64,000 bases of DNA from Bacillota bacterium (GCA_012840225.1 DULU01000005.1:1-64000); one strand, 5' to 3'; numbered from the stretch's first letter, positions 36,130 through 45,008 are shown. The notes: generated from the letters alone by a model not told the origin. A program made the numbers and translations.

Positions 36130-37362
36130 GTAGCAATTCGAGTCCTGATCGTATATAACACCCCGCCTGCCGGAATAGATTATGCTGAATGCCACAGAGG
36201 TGTAATCGATGCAGTACGCCATGTCTCTCTCGCCTTGACCGAGCTTGGCTATAGCAGCTCATCAATGGGCATCGGGGCCGACCTGGGTCGTGAACTGAAG
36301 ATCCTGGCCGACACCTCTGTTGATGTAATTTTCAACTTGTGCGAAAGCTTATGCGGCGAAAGCAGGTTGCAGCCATGCTTTGCCGGGTATTTGGAGCTTT
36401 TAGGTATACCATTCACCGGGGCGCCGGCTGAGGCGATTACTTTAGCAATCGACAAGCTAAAGACCAAAGCTCTTCTTTCTGCGGCGGGGATTCCTACCCC
36501 GGAGTACTACCACGTCGACCAGATTCTGCCGGAGGGAGCCGGGGCGGACGAGGAGGAGGCTGGGGAGGCTGGGGAGGCTGGGATTGTTGCCGGGGAGGCT
36601 GGGGTGGCTGCCGGAGAAGCCGGTGCGGCTGCCGGTACTGGGGCAACTCCGAGGTCGGAGAGGACCGAAGCCGAACTACCACCCCCCTCCTCCTTCCCAC
36701 TGATCGTCAAACCGGCCCAGGAAGACGGCAGCATCGGAATCGAACAAAGCAGCGTGGCGGAGAACCGCTCGCAGCTCATTTCTCTTCTCAAGAAATCCAC
36801 TGGTCGCTTCGGCCGGCACATTCTGGTGGAGAGATATATAGCCGGGCGGGAAATATCCGTCGGCTTGCTTGGAAATGACTGCATCGAAGTCCTACCCTTG
36901 GTAGAAGCGACTTTCGCTGCTCAGCCTGCCGGATACCGCCCCATCATTACCTACCAGGTCAAATGGGAGCCGGAATCCGGTGAGCATCAAAGATTCCGGC
37001 GCATATGTCCGGCGCCACTGGCACCTGATTTAGCGAAATATATAGAGGTGATCTGCCGAAAGGCGTATCAATTGATCGGCTTGAGTGGTTACGGCCGTAT
37101 CGATATTAGATTGGAGACTGATACCTCACGTCCATACATTATAGATGTAAACGCCAATCCGGATCTCACCGGATACGGTTATGGTTCCTCCCTGGACAAC
37201 TCCGCTACATTACCTCTAGCTGCTCAGGTGGCTGGAATCACCTACCCGGAGCTTATTGACCGCATCATAAAATGTGCTCTGCTGCGGAGGACCAAAAGTG
37301 CCATGCCGTGGGGTGCGGAAAGTGCTCTACAGCAAAGTGCTGCCTCAACCGCCCAAGCATAA
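36130..37362 (+). CDS. D-Ala-D-Ala ligase-like ATP-grasp protein without a standard start codon
   Basis: The coding sense begins at codon GTA 36130 (AIRVLIVYNTPPAGIDY follows), preceded by GGAG five bases away. The first in-frame standard start codons are far inside (TTG 36235 removes the first beta-alpha unit). An in-frame TAA lies at 36106. The body matches ATP-grasp ligases of the Ddl type: VIFNLCESLCGESRLQPC, LELLGIPFTGAPAEA, LIVKPAQEDGSIGIEQ, ILVERYIAGREISVGLLGN, YGRIDIRLETDTSRPYIIDVNANPDL. A 45-residue Ala/Glu/Gly repeat insert splits the middle domain. Either a GTG start has mutated to GTA, or a base is missing near ATG 36119, or ATT 36136 is used. A peptidoglycan role is possible but not shown. 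Confidence 0.72.
   Translation, partial: VAIRVLIVYNTPPAGIDYAECHRGVIDAVRHVSLALTELGYSSSSMGIGADLGRELKILADTSVDVIFNLCESLCGESRLQPCFAGYLELLGIPFTGAPAEAITLAIDKLKTKALLSAAGIPTPEYYHVDQILPEGAGADEEEAGEAGEAGIVAGEAGVAAGEAGAAAGTGATPRSERTEAELPPPSSFPLIVKPAQEDGSIGIEQSSVAENRSQLISLLKKSTGRFGRHILVERYIAGREISVGLLGNDCIEVLPLVEATFAAQPAGYRPIITYQVKWEPESGEHQRFRRICPAPLAPDLAKYIEVICRKAYQLIGLSGYGRIDIRLETDTSRPYIIDVNANPDLTGYGYGSSLDNSATLPLAAQVAGITYPELIDRIIKCALLRRTKSAMPWGAESALQQSAASTAQA
36549..36640 (+). repeat. GAGGCTGGG-type nonamer repeats in the ATP-grasp gene
   Basis: Imperfect nonamers (GAGGCTGGG, GAAGCCGGT, GGGGTGGCT) encode EAG/VAAGEAG repeats in frame between conserved segments of the ligase. Confidence 0.85.
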
Positions 37363-37380
37363 TGGGTGGTTGAGGCAGCA
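37338..37380. terminator. Long hairpin between convergent genes
   Basis: An 18-base arm (37338-37355) pairs with 37363-37380 with one G-T wobble and a seven-base loop. It overlaps the stop of the ATP-grasp gene and faces the TPR gene end. The T tract is weak on both sides. Confidence 0.55.
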
Positions 37381-37395
37381 TTAAAGCTCCCTGAC

Positions 37396-39699
37396 CTATT
37401 TACTCATGCTATGTCCAAAAGCTCCAATGACTGAACTGGTTGTGGTATAAGTTGACGGTCCGGCCAAAGAGCCGAAAACACCTGAGACTCCGCCGGATCC
37501 ACCGTAACTAACGGGCCCGATTCCCGAGCTAACGCCAAATTCAGCTTTATCAGTCCAACCTACAAAATCTCCTTTTTGGTTAAAGCGGAAGGTAAGCCCG
37601 CCTTTAGCCGACAACTCCGCCTTTGCGAAACCAGCTCCGGCAGAAGCTTTAACCCCCACCAATATGCTGATTTCCGACTCGCCGGTTTTAAAGTTTTGCT
37701 TATATGATCCTCCTACCCCCAAAAGCGCCTCCAACTCCCAACTGTCGCAATCCACAGCCATGGATGCGATACCGAGGCTAAAAGTCATTTTGCCCTTAAG
37801 CCCACAAGTACTGGCTTTTTTCTTCGGCACTTCCATCTCATCGATGGACTGCGCACTCCCGTGGTCGATTTGTTCGTCCGGGGTAACTATAGGAGCAACA
37901 TAGTCGGCAGTAGCGTAAGCAGCAGGAAGAGTGATCAAATCCGCGGCCAGAGGTAAATAACTCGAATAAACTGTTAGCTCCCGGATCTGATTGACGTAGT
38001 CCATTACATCCTGATCATATATGCCGGCTGTAACCTGATCCGACATCCTCCAGTATTCTTGGAGGAGTTTTTCCAAACGGCCATATGTCTCTAGTGTTAG
38101 GTCCCGCCAGGCATAGAAATGGGTATCGGCAATTTGCCCGGCTTGCTTGTTAATAACCTTACCTATTTCCTTCGCTGCAGGTATTTCACCGGCCATGATC
38201 AGCTTTTCCAGCTGCTTCATTTGACCGCCTTCTTTTAGGTTGGTCATCTCCTGGGCAAATCGATCCTCAATCTGTTTCCGCCGCTCGCCCATTTTTGTCA
38301 ATTCATTCGCAATCATTTCCGCATAATAATCATTCACCAGTTCCAGCATAAAGAGCTTTTCCTGGTAGGCGGACTTGATCACCGTCATACCCGGTATGTC
38401 GGAATCACCCCAGTCGTCATCGTTCCAGTCTCCATAGTCCCAACCGTCGTCTTCCCAGGCATCGTAATCATCCCAGGAGTCCTCGCCCTCCCAGGAATCG
38501 TCGCCCCAGTCGTCATACCAATCATCATCCCAGTCGTCATCCCAGTCATCGTCCCAGTCGTCATCCCAGTCATCGTCCCAGTCGCCTTCCGAGGAAGGGT
38601 CTCCGAACATGTCACCACTCGTACTTTCAGCTAATACATCAGAGTGATATGTAAAAGCAAAGGTTAAAGAGCCAAGGAGTCCTTTATCCATAACCTGGCT
38701 TGCAAAACGTTGATAGGTGGGTGCTGAAGCTATGAACGCCATGCGATCGTTCCAACGAGGCAGAGAGGGTAGTCGTAAAATGTCACCTTGTGGGCTTGGT
38801 TGATCATCATCAACTTGGTCATGATCAGGCGATGAGCTATCTTCTTGATTATCAACAATATCTTCTATAATAACGTCTATAAACCGGCCTACCGAACCGC
38901 CGGCAGTCTTCACTCCCATATAAACTTGACGCATGGAGGGGAAATACCCTCCCCGGGCTGCTTTCAGCAACTCTTCCATAGCCATATCGGGCATGCCACG
39001 ATTAAGCCATATGAGGCTCAGGCCATAATGAGCTGCATCGAAGTCGGGATCATATGCAAGGGCTTTGTTATATGCCAACTCCGCCTCCACATGCAGGCCT
39101 TTGTCAAGATATGTATTGCCCAGATTGGTTAAAATCAGCGGTGAAAATGGAGCCAGCTCATCAGCGTAAAGTAATACCTCGATGGCTTCATCATATCGTC
39201 CATGAGCTCGTAGGGCAGTCGCTAAATTGTTAACCACCAGAGGGTTTTCAGGAGCCGCTTTTACGGCTAGCAAAGCAAGGGCTACACCCAAATATTTGGA
39301 AGAGGCGGTAGCCTCGATGATCACTCCAGCCGATGAAACTTCAGCGGCTATGTCCATTACCTCTGCCACGCCTTTGCTTAGCCTGGCTTTCTGGTCGTTA
39401 ACGTAACTGTGTTCATCCTGATCTAGTTTGCTTACATAATCTTCATAGAGGCTGTCGACCAGAGCGAGAAAGCCTTCCTGCGTTGGCACCTGAAACTGCC
39501 CCTGCGCCTGCACCTGCCCCTGCGTTTGCACCTGCCCCTGCGCCTGCACCTGCCCCTGCGCCTGCACCTGCTCCTGCGCCTGCACATGCACCTGCACCTG
39601 CACTTCAGATGCCTGTATACCGGATATAAAAAGGCTGCTCATTGCCCAAAGAAAAGCAATCACACCAGCAATTATTTTCTCACTCATTTTCCTTCTCAT
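37396..39699 (-). CDS. Exported TPR protein with Asp/Trp repeat tract
   Basis: A 767-residue protein; ATG 39699 has GGGGG nine bases upstream and opens a signal peptide (IIAGVIAFLWAMSSLFISGIQA). Then come a Gln/Val repeat (QVQAQG units, about residues 33-75), TPR-like helices (VVNNLATALRAHGRYDEAIEVLLYAD and LILTNLGNTYLDKGLHVEAELAYNKALAYDPD, about 150-240), and an acidic tract of WDDD units (about 372-440). A helical stretch (EMIANELTKMGERRKQIEDRFAQEM) follows. A Gly/Ser-rich C-terminal region (SAGAGFAKAELSAKGGLTFRF) looks beta-rich. No family is recognised for the whole. It is likely secreted or surface-bound. The acidic tract could bind cations. Confidence 0.72.
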   Translation of the reverse strand: MRRKMSEKIIAGVIAFLWAMSSLFISGIQASEVQVQVHVQAQEQVQAQGQVQAQGQVQTQGQVQAQGQFQVPTQEGFLALVDSLYEDYVSKLDQDEHSYVNDQKARLSKGVAEVMDIAAEVSSAGVIIEATASSKYLGVALALLAVKAAPENPLVVNNLATALRAHGRYDEAIEVLLYADELAPFSPLILTNLGNTYLDKGLHVEAELAYNKALAYDPDFDAAHYGLSLIWLNRGMPDMAMEELLKAARGGYFPSMRQVYMGVKTAGGSVGRFIDVIIEDIVDNQEDSSSPDHDQVDDDQPSPQGDILRLPSLPRWNDRMAFIASAPTYQRFASQVMDKGLLGSLTFAFTYHSDVLAESTSGDMFGDPSSEGDWDDDWDDDWDDDWDDDWDDDWYDDWGDDSWEGEDSWDDYDAWEDDGWDYGDWNDDDWGDSDIPGMTVIKSAYQEKLFMLELVNDYYAEMIANELTKMGERRKQIEDRFAQEMTNLKEGGQMKQLEKLIMAGEIPAAKEIGKVINKQAGQIADTHFYAWRDLTLETYGRLEKLLQEYWRMSDQVTAGIYDQDVMDYVNQIRELTVYSSYLPLAADLITLPAAYATADYVAPIVTPDEQIDHGSAQSIDEMEVPKKKASTCGLKGKMTFSLGIASMAVDCDSWELEALLGVGGSYKQNFKTGESEISILVGVKASAGAGFAKAELSAKGGLTFRFNQKGDFVGWTDKAEFGVSSGIGPVSYGGSGGVSGVFGSLAGPSTYTTTSSVIGAFGHSMSK
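38401..38590 (-). repeat. 12-bp tandem repeats encoding WDDD units
   Basis: The unit GACTGGGATGAC (minus strand) alternates GAC/GAT codons. It is near-perfect at 38506-38586 and decays over 38401-38505. It encodes an Asp/Trp tract of about 60 residues. Confidence 0.92.
39490..39606 (-). repeat. 18-bp Gln/Val-coding tandem repeats
   Basis: Units such as CAGGGGCAGGTGCAGGCG (minus strand) encode QGQVQA repeats just after the signal peptide of the TPR protein. Confidence 0.9.
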
Positions 39700-39937
39700 G
39701 TCGATAAACCCCCATTGCAGGTTAATTGCGGCTAACTGCCCCTTAACTGTCCGCCGGCACATATATTTCGACGCTCATTGGCAATATTAACAGACACTTG
39801 ACAAGGAATATTTATCCAGCAGGCGAGTATTTCATCAGCGATTCTATTTGTCCTTCTTTTCCGCTTTTGTGGTGGCGGGAAGAAGAAGGAGCGAGAGGGG
39901 AGGAGGGAGGTGGGTGGAGGGGCCCAGACTGCTCGCC

Positions 39938-40095
39938 GCAGTTCTGCTGGATTTTGCCGTTTTTTTTCCACCGCCTATGCCACCCCAGCCGGCCAGCCAG
40001 AGACCTAATTCTTGCTCGCCAAGCAGTACACTGCATCTCTTGTCCAGCTATATGATGCCGTTGGTTGGTGGAAAATTACTACCAAATCCGCAGGG
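39938..40095. repeat. Hairpin-prone repeat, copy A
   Basis: The 5' box TTTTGCCGTTTTTTTTCCACC and 3' box GGTGGAAAATTACTACCAAA bracket about 110 bases. TTTTCCACC and GGTGGAAAA are exact inverted repeats. The element ends in ATCCGCAGGG. It lies in the gene-free stretch 39700-40909, which otherwise holds pyrimidine-rich simple sequence. Confidence 0.65.
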
Positions 40096-40188
40096 TCTGC
40101 CCTAATCATCCACTCCCTCCTCGCTCCCGCTCGCCCTCCCTCTTGCCCACCGACTCGCCTGCCAACCCGGCATCCCCTCTTTCCTCGC

Positions 40189-40325
40189 TGCAGTTTTGCC
40201 GCTTTTTTTCCGCCCCCTGAACCTCACCTACCTGCCTGCCAGAGGTTATAGAGCTCATCACCTGTATTGCCTTTGCAGCTATCTGCTGCAGAAAAACAGG
40301 GAAAAAACCTACCAAATCCGCAGAG
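40189..40325. repeat. Hairpin-prone repeat, copy B
   Basis: The 5' box TTTTGCCGCTTTTTTTCC and 3' box GGGAAAAAACCTACCAAA share the family layout. It ends in ATCCGCAGAG. The inner TGCAGCTATCTGCTGCAGAAAA is nearly shared with copy C. Confidence 0.7.
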
Positions 40326-40499
40326 CCGAAGCCTCCACCTCCTCTCCCGCCCGCCGGCTGCGAAGCCGCCTGGTGCTCCGATTACGCAGCCGGCAGCAGA
40401 CTCGAACCGCAAGGAGCAGCCGGAAAACCTGGGTGGATAGCAGATGCAATGAAGCGAAGTAGGCGGCGGAAGGGAATGCCGCTATGCATCCCTCCTGCC

Positions 40500-40641
40500 G
40501 GCTGCTGTTTTGCCGATTTTTTCTATTGCCTAAACCATACCTACCGGCCTGCTAAAGGCCTTAGCGCATATCAACTGCAATATTTCTGCAGCTAACTGCT
40601 GCAGAAAAACCATGGTAAAAATCTACCAAAACTGCAGATGG
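40500..40641. repeat. Hairpin-prone repeat, copy C
   Basis: The 5' box TTTTGCCGATTTTTT and 3' box GGTAAAAATCTACCAAAACT share the layout of copies A and B. The inner part includes CTGCAGCTAACTGCTGCAG and a CGGCCTGCTAAAGGCC stem. Confidence 0.7.
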
Positions 40642-40909
40642 CTCAGCCTCCCCTGCTTTCATCGCCCTCCTACACCTCACTGCGCTCACTCCGCCCCCTC
40701 CCTGCCTACACCCCCCTCCCCACCTCCCCCTCACCTCACCCCTGCCTTTCGGCATATTTTCCTTCTCGCTACGCCCATTCTCCATTTCCGCGATCCATGG
40801 CTTGGCGACTGCATGGTAAACTGAAAATATATTGTCAGAATTATAATGCAGATTACATCACGTCTGCAATTACATCACGTTATAAATTAAATGGGGGTAT
40901 GTCGATTAC

Positions 40910-41950
40910 ATGCTGATGAACGAGGTTCATTTGGTGCAGGTTCCTGTTACGTTTCTGATCGATCCCCGGTTGCGGCCGACGGCACAACTGCTGTGGCTGG
41001 CTCTGTGGATCAGCGGTCCCAGCGCAGGAATTGCTCTCGACCAACTCCTCTCACCCACCCGGCTATCCAAGATTACCGGCCTTTCCTGCCCCACCGTCCG
41101 CAAAGGTATAGCCCAACTTATCGAACATAGATGGCTGATATGGCCGGTAATAGACAGCAGAATTTTTCCGAGCGGTATATTCGAGCACTGTAGAATCGTC
41201 TATTTACCCAGCGATCTGATTACAGACCATAAAGTAAGCCCCCAGGCCAAGATGCTTTATGGCTACCTGCAGTACCTACCCAATTATGTCTATTGGAAAC
41301 GGGAAGGTCGGACAACCTACCAGGCGCTTAGCCAGATACTCAGCATAAATGTGAAAACTGTCCGCCAGGCGATGTATATGCTCCGAAGCAACGGCTGGAT
41401 AAAAACCGTACAAGCCAATCAAAAGGCGGAGATAAAATATACCCTCACGCACCCAGTCGTGACCCACTACGAAACCTTATGGCGTCATGTTGATAAAGCC
41501 GAATTCAGAGGTGAAACCCTCATGAAGGAGTGGCTTTCCGTCCTGATTGATTCCGCCGAATATGTCGACAACGGCTACTTCGGCTTTCTAATCAATCCGG
41601 AAACCAATGAGCAACTGCAGCTGGACCGTTATTATATGAACTTTAAAGTAGCGTTTGAATTTAATGGCGACCAGCACTACAAATCATCAGCCCTGTTCGA
41701 TAAAGAGACCGTAGCCAAACAAATGCGGCGCGACCGTATCAAAAAGGAGATCTGCAAACACATGGGCATCACGCTGGTAATCATTCACTGGAATGATTTG
41801 CACAACATCGGCGCACTGTTACAAAACTTGCCGAACAAATTGCCGCTGCGAGACCTGAGCCAATATGAGTCGCACCTCGCCTTTCTGCAATCCGAGACCA
41901 GCAAATATCAAGAATCTACAATAATAAATATAAACAGAACCAGAAACTGA
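40910..41950 (+). CDS. Double winged-helix protein with C-terminal restriction-fold nuclease domain
   Basis: A 346-residue protein. The first winged helix is at about residues 15-80 (LSKITGLSCPTVRKGIAQLIEHRWL). A second is at about 100-170 (SPQAKMLYGYLQYL, YQALSQILSINVKTVRQAMYMLRSNGWI). The C-terminal domain (about 205-320) has LINPETNEQLQLDRYYMNF, VAFEFNGDQHY, KQMRRDRIKKEICKHMGITLVIIHW. This is the D...E-x-x-QHY...RRD pattern of PD-(D/E)XK/EDxHD-type nucleases found in homing enzymes. Two winged helices also recall replication initiators. A five-codon reading frame (40899-40916) overlaps the start, and ATG 40916 is an alternative. A paralogue follows at 42181. Base composition is more AT-rich than the surroundings. 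Confidence 0.75.
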   Translation: MLMNEVHLVQVPVTFLIDPRLRPTAQLLWLALWISGPSAGIALDQLLSPTRLSKITGLSCPTVRKGIAQLIEHRWLIWPVIDSRIFPSGIFEHCRIVYLPSDLITDHKVSPQAKMLYGYLQYLPNYVYWKREGRTTYQALSQILSINVKTVRQAMYMLRSNGWIKTVQANQKAEIKYTLTHPVVTHYETLWRHVDKAEFRGETLMKEWLSVLIDSAEYVDNGYFGFLINPETNEQLQLDRYYMNFKVAFEFNGDQHYKSSALFDKETVAKQMRRDRIKKEICKHMGITLVIIHWNDLHNIGALLQNLPNKLPLRDLSQYESHLAFLQSETSKYQESTIININRTRN

Positions 41951-41999
41951 AATAGCAAATCTGCAAGCCATGATAGTAACCGCCACGGCTTCAACGCCA

Positions 42000-42056
42000 G
42001 GAATAGCAGTGCCGGGAATAGCAGTGCCGGAAATAGCAGTGCCGGAAATAGCCCCT
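42000..42056 (+). repeat. 15-bp tandem repeats between the nuclease paralogues
   Basis: GGAATAGCAGTGCCG and variants occur three to four times in the 230-base gap between the paired genes. Confidence 0.85.
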
Positions 42057-42145
42057 CCATATAAATCATGCGAGCTAACTAGCCATAATTTATTTTAAGG
42101 TTATTTCACAATTAATAGTTTACATCAGGAGGAATAAGGCCAACC

Positions 42146-42172
42146 ATGTCCAACGAGTTTCCAACGAGGTGA
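42146..42172 (+). CDS. Possible leader peptide of eight codons
   Basis: ATG 42146 follows AGGAGG and encodes MSNEFPTR. Its stop lies within GAGGTGA, the ribosome-binding site of the next gene (ATG 42181). The layout suggests translational coupling or a regulatory leader, but the frame is very short. Confidence 0.3.
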   Translation: MSNEFPTR

Positions 42173-42180
42173 CTGTTGCT

Positions 42181-43209
42181 ATGCTATTTTTTGATGCCGA
42201 GGCGCCAATCTCCGTACTGGTTTCTCAAGAATTATCACCGGCGGCCAAAGTGATGTTGGTCTGCCTTTATGCTGATAAAGAGGATGCTGAAATATATGCT
42301 GACGATACTATATATACTCCGGCCTGTTTAGCACTGCGCACCGGATTATCCAGGCCTACCGTCAATGCTGCTCTTCAGGAATTAGAGGATAAGGGATGGT
42401 ATATTTCACCTTTTTCAGATGAAGGTGGTACTATAGCTATTCGTCCATTGCCGCACCCTCAGATTACCTTACCCGGGGCGCTGCTAGCCGAAAAAGAAGT
42501 GAATGCTCTGGGTAAAGTGGTCTATGGGTTAATTCAAACACACCCCGATTTCAAGCACCCAAGCGGCATTTTTAGTTATTACACTCTCGGCAAACAGCTA
42601 AAGGTAAGTACCAGAAAACTGGAGACAGCCTTCTCGCAATTAGTCCAGACCGGTTGGTTAAAAATAGATGACGCAAGCAATATGGATAAAGTGCAATTCA
42701 CCTTATGCAGACCACGTGTCTTTCCTGATTTCAATACATTGGACATGGTAAAAAGAGGCCTGAAAGTGCAGGGAGTTAATGGCAAGAACTTGATGCATTA
42801 TTACTTATCAATCATCGTCGATTACGATGAAGGTCTGCTTAATGCGCAGCTCAACTTCCTACTAAATCCGTTCACTGATGAATTGATGAGGTATGATATC
42901 TATTACAGCAAATTTGCCGTGGCCATCGATTGCGCCGAGCCTACGGAATGCATAGGTACCTCTCCCTACACTCCCCTCATTTCCATAGAAGAGGCTGAAC
43001 GGGCTATGAAGGCCACTATCAGCAAAATTAAAGGGATTAGCTATATAGAAATAACACTCGACGACCTCTGCTACGAAAAAATGTTGGAAAAAGTGCGCGG
43101 TCACCTGCCTCTGCGTGAAGATGTCACCAAGTATAAACCATCCCTTAATTATCTGGACAAAAAAAGCCGGTCATATGCCAAATCAATGGCCTACCTGATG
43201 AGAAAATGA
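42181..43209 (+). CDS. Paralogue of the winged-helix/nuclease protein with decayed nuclease site
   Basis: A 342-residue protein aligned end to end with the 40910 gene product. It has two winged helices (LALRTGLSRPTVNAALQELEDKGW; YTLGKQLKVSTRKLETAFSQLVQTGWL) and the C-terminal domain with LLNPFTDELMRYDIYYSKF. Where the partner has AFEFNGDQHY, this copy has AIDCAEPTEC, and the RRD segment is lost, so nuclease activity is probably gone. ATG 42181 lies eight bases after GAGGTGA; GTG 42169 is less likely. It ends with LPLREDVTKYKPSLNYL, matching LPLRDLSQYESHLAFL of the partner. The pair may be active and regulatory subunits or an ageing duplicate. Confidence 0.75.
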   Translation: MLFFDAEAPISVLVSQELSPAAKVMLVCLYADKEDAEIYADDTIYTPACLALRTGLSRPTVNAALQELEDKGWYISPFSDEGGTIAIRPLPHPQITLPGALLAEKEVNALGKVVYGLIQTHPDFKHPSGIFSYYTLGKQLKVSTRKLETAFSQLVQTGWLKIDDASNMDKVQFTLCRPRVFPDFNTLDMVKRGLKVQGVNGKNLMHYYLSIIVDYDEGLLNAQLNFLLNPFTDELMRYDIYYSKFAVAIDCAEPTECIGTSPYTPLISIEEAERAMKATISKIKGISYIEITLDDLCYEKMLEKVRGHLPLREDVTKYKPSLNYLDKKSRSYAKSMAYLMRK

Positions 43210-43485
43210 GAGATTTGAGCTGGGCAAGGCCAAGGACAGGAGCAGGGAAAGGGACAGGAGCAGGAGCAGGGACAAGAGCAGGGCCCGGGGACAGGTGCAA
43301 ATACCGAAACCATTAATTAATCCAGAGGCCGGGCTCAGGTTGGAGCCCTGAGCCCTGAACTCAGAATCCAGAACCCTGAGCCCGGAAATCATAGCTGTAG
43401 CTGTAGCTGGCACTTACACTGTAGCCGTTGATAGAGATGTGGAGATGGAAATGGATATAGTCTGATACCTCCAGTCTTGCACAGA

Positions 43486-44259
43486 CTATTTCTTCCAATA
43501 GCCGTTCCTCTTCAGCAACCCTCTAGCTTCAGTTAGATGCATATTTCGTTGCAAGACCGCCAGTTCCAGACAACCACGCCCCGAAAACCCGGCGGTTTCC
43601 AGGATTTTACAGATTTCCACGAGCGGCATGGCAGCCAGCGGTGTCGTCGGCCCACCTTTGATATGTAGTTGGGCAATGAGCGGCGCACATATTTGCGCCT
43701 GTTCCACAGGATCTTCCCCGACATAGTAGCAATTGCCCATATCAAAATAGATACGGAAAGCCGGGTGTCCAATTGCCTTCACCAACTCGGCCAACAGATA
43801 TGGCTTATACCCGCCCACATGCTCCAAAGCCAGGGTAATGCCTGCTGACGCAGCTTCATCGGCTACCGCAGTAAGTTCCCGGCGGTAGATGGCCGCTAAT
43901 TCCGGGATAGGCGCAGTGAGCTGCTCCCTGGTGGCCAATAGAATCGCATCGGCCCCTATTTCTTTTGTCAGCCTCACCATCGCCGTGACGTCAGCAACCA
44001 ATTTTTGCTGCTCAGCCGGTGTCTTGGCCGCAAAATCGGTAAAATGCCCCATACTGGTCTGCAGAATAGGCAAGCCCGTCTTTCCGACTAATTCCTTATA
44101 ATATGCGCCGACCTCAACTGCCGACCGTTCCAACTCTTCACGAGGTACGACCAGCTCCAGAAAGTCATAATCCAACTCTTTCAGCACTTGCATCTTCTCT
44201 TCGAGTGTTTCCACTACTCCTACGCAATTGTCACGTACCCCAATTTGCATTATTATCAT
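43486..44259 (-). CDS. Sugar phosphate isomerase/epimerase-like TIM barrel
   Basis: A 257-residue protein of the xylose-isomerase-like/AP-endonuclease-2 TIM-barrel superfamily. Metal-site residues appear in order: Glu in ITLALEHVGGYK, Asp in IYFDMGNCYY, His in IAQLHIKGG and the final Glu in GRGCLELAV. Such enzymes isomerise or epimerise sugars and cyclitols. The start may be ATG 44259 or the second ATG at 44250 (GAGGG upstream favours 44250 in spacing). It stands alone within the repeat-rich island. The 276 bases between it and 43209 hold GACAGGAGCAGGG-type simple repeats and CCCTGAGCCC repeats, with no gene. Confidence 0.82.
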   Translation of the reverse strand: MIIMQIGVRDNCVGVVETLEEKMQVLKELDYDFLELVVPREELERSAVEVGAYYKELVGKTGLPILQTSMGHFTDFAAKTPAEQQKLVADVTAMVRLTKEIGADAILLATREQLTAPIPELAAIYRRELTAVADEAASAGITLALEHVGGYKPYLLAELVKAIGHPAFRIYFDMGNCYYVGEDPVEQAQICAPLIAQLHIKGGPTTPLAAMPLVEICKILETAGFSGRGCLELAVLQRNMHLTEARGLLKRNGYWKK

Positions 44260-44574
44260 TACCCTCTTTCTTTAGGCATCGTCCGTTCGTTCATTCAGTC
44301 AATCAATACAATGCGCCTCGCCTGAACTTTTTCTCCTTTTGCATACCAAACCCCTTTAGATAGCAATAAACGAATATTAAGCGGTAGTATGGCGATGGCA
44401 ATGAGGATGGGATGGCAAAGGGAAAGGCGAAGCCGGAGGCCGATGGCGAAAAGCATAGGGTAGGGTGATATGTATGCCACAAGACGGGAAGTTGCTGAGG
44501 GAAAATAGCTGCTGAGGGAAAACAGCTGAGATTTTCCTCCATTTTGCGCTGCAGAGAACCTCTCCATTACCACC

Positions 44575-44642
44575 TCACCACCTCCATCACCACCTCCATC
44601 ACCACCTCCATCCCAACTCCATCCCAACTCCATCCCAACTCC
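44575..44642. repeat. CACCTCCAT and CCCAACTCCAT simple repeats
   Basis: The gene-free stretch 44260-45383 contains CACCACCTCCAT three times and CCCAACTCCAT three times, then the 207-bp direct repeat and copies D and E of the hairpin family. Confidence 0.8.
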
Positions 44643-44740
44643 CATTGCACTATCACCCCTGTGCCACTTCAGTCCTACTATGGTCGCAGTTTCTCAATTA
44701 TGGCACACACAGTAGCAACGGCATTGATGGTAAGAATGTG

Positions 44741-44947
44741 GCGTGAGCGGACAGGGGGTAGTGTACTGTACGCCCGGCATTCTGCCGGTAACCACTATGC
44801 ATATGGATGTTTTGCCGCTTTTTTACCACAGACCCTTCCCCAGCTCAAGCCGGCGATTGGGCATGGCCTGGAAAAGTCATGACTGATCGCCCAGCTCATG
44901 GCGATTGGCAGAGGAGGGGTTGACGGTGGCAAAATCTTACCAAAACC
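44741..44947. repeat. 207-bp direct repeat, first copy (contains hairpin-prone repeat D)
   Basis: It begins GCGTGAGCGGACAGGGGG and matches 45009-45215 at a constant offset of 268 bases with scattered substitutions. It contains GTACGCCCGGCATTCTGCCGG, then the family boxes TTTTGCCGCTTTTTTACCA (44810) and GGTGGCAAAATCTTACCAAA. Confidence 0.9.
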
Positions 44948-45008
44948 CCTGGGTACTCGATACCATATGCGCCCACCGCTCACTGCTCCCTTTTTCCACC
45001 ATCGACAG

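Noticed and set aside
40638-40916. Open frames in pyrimidine-rich DNA before the first nuclease gene
   Set aside because: They are Pro/Ser-rich translations of simple sequence without homology or ribosome sites.
44295-44645. Minus-strand open frame of 116 codons in the repeat island
   Set aside because: It is largely Gly/Asp/Met repeats generated by CACCTCCAT tracts, with no ribosome site.
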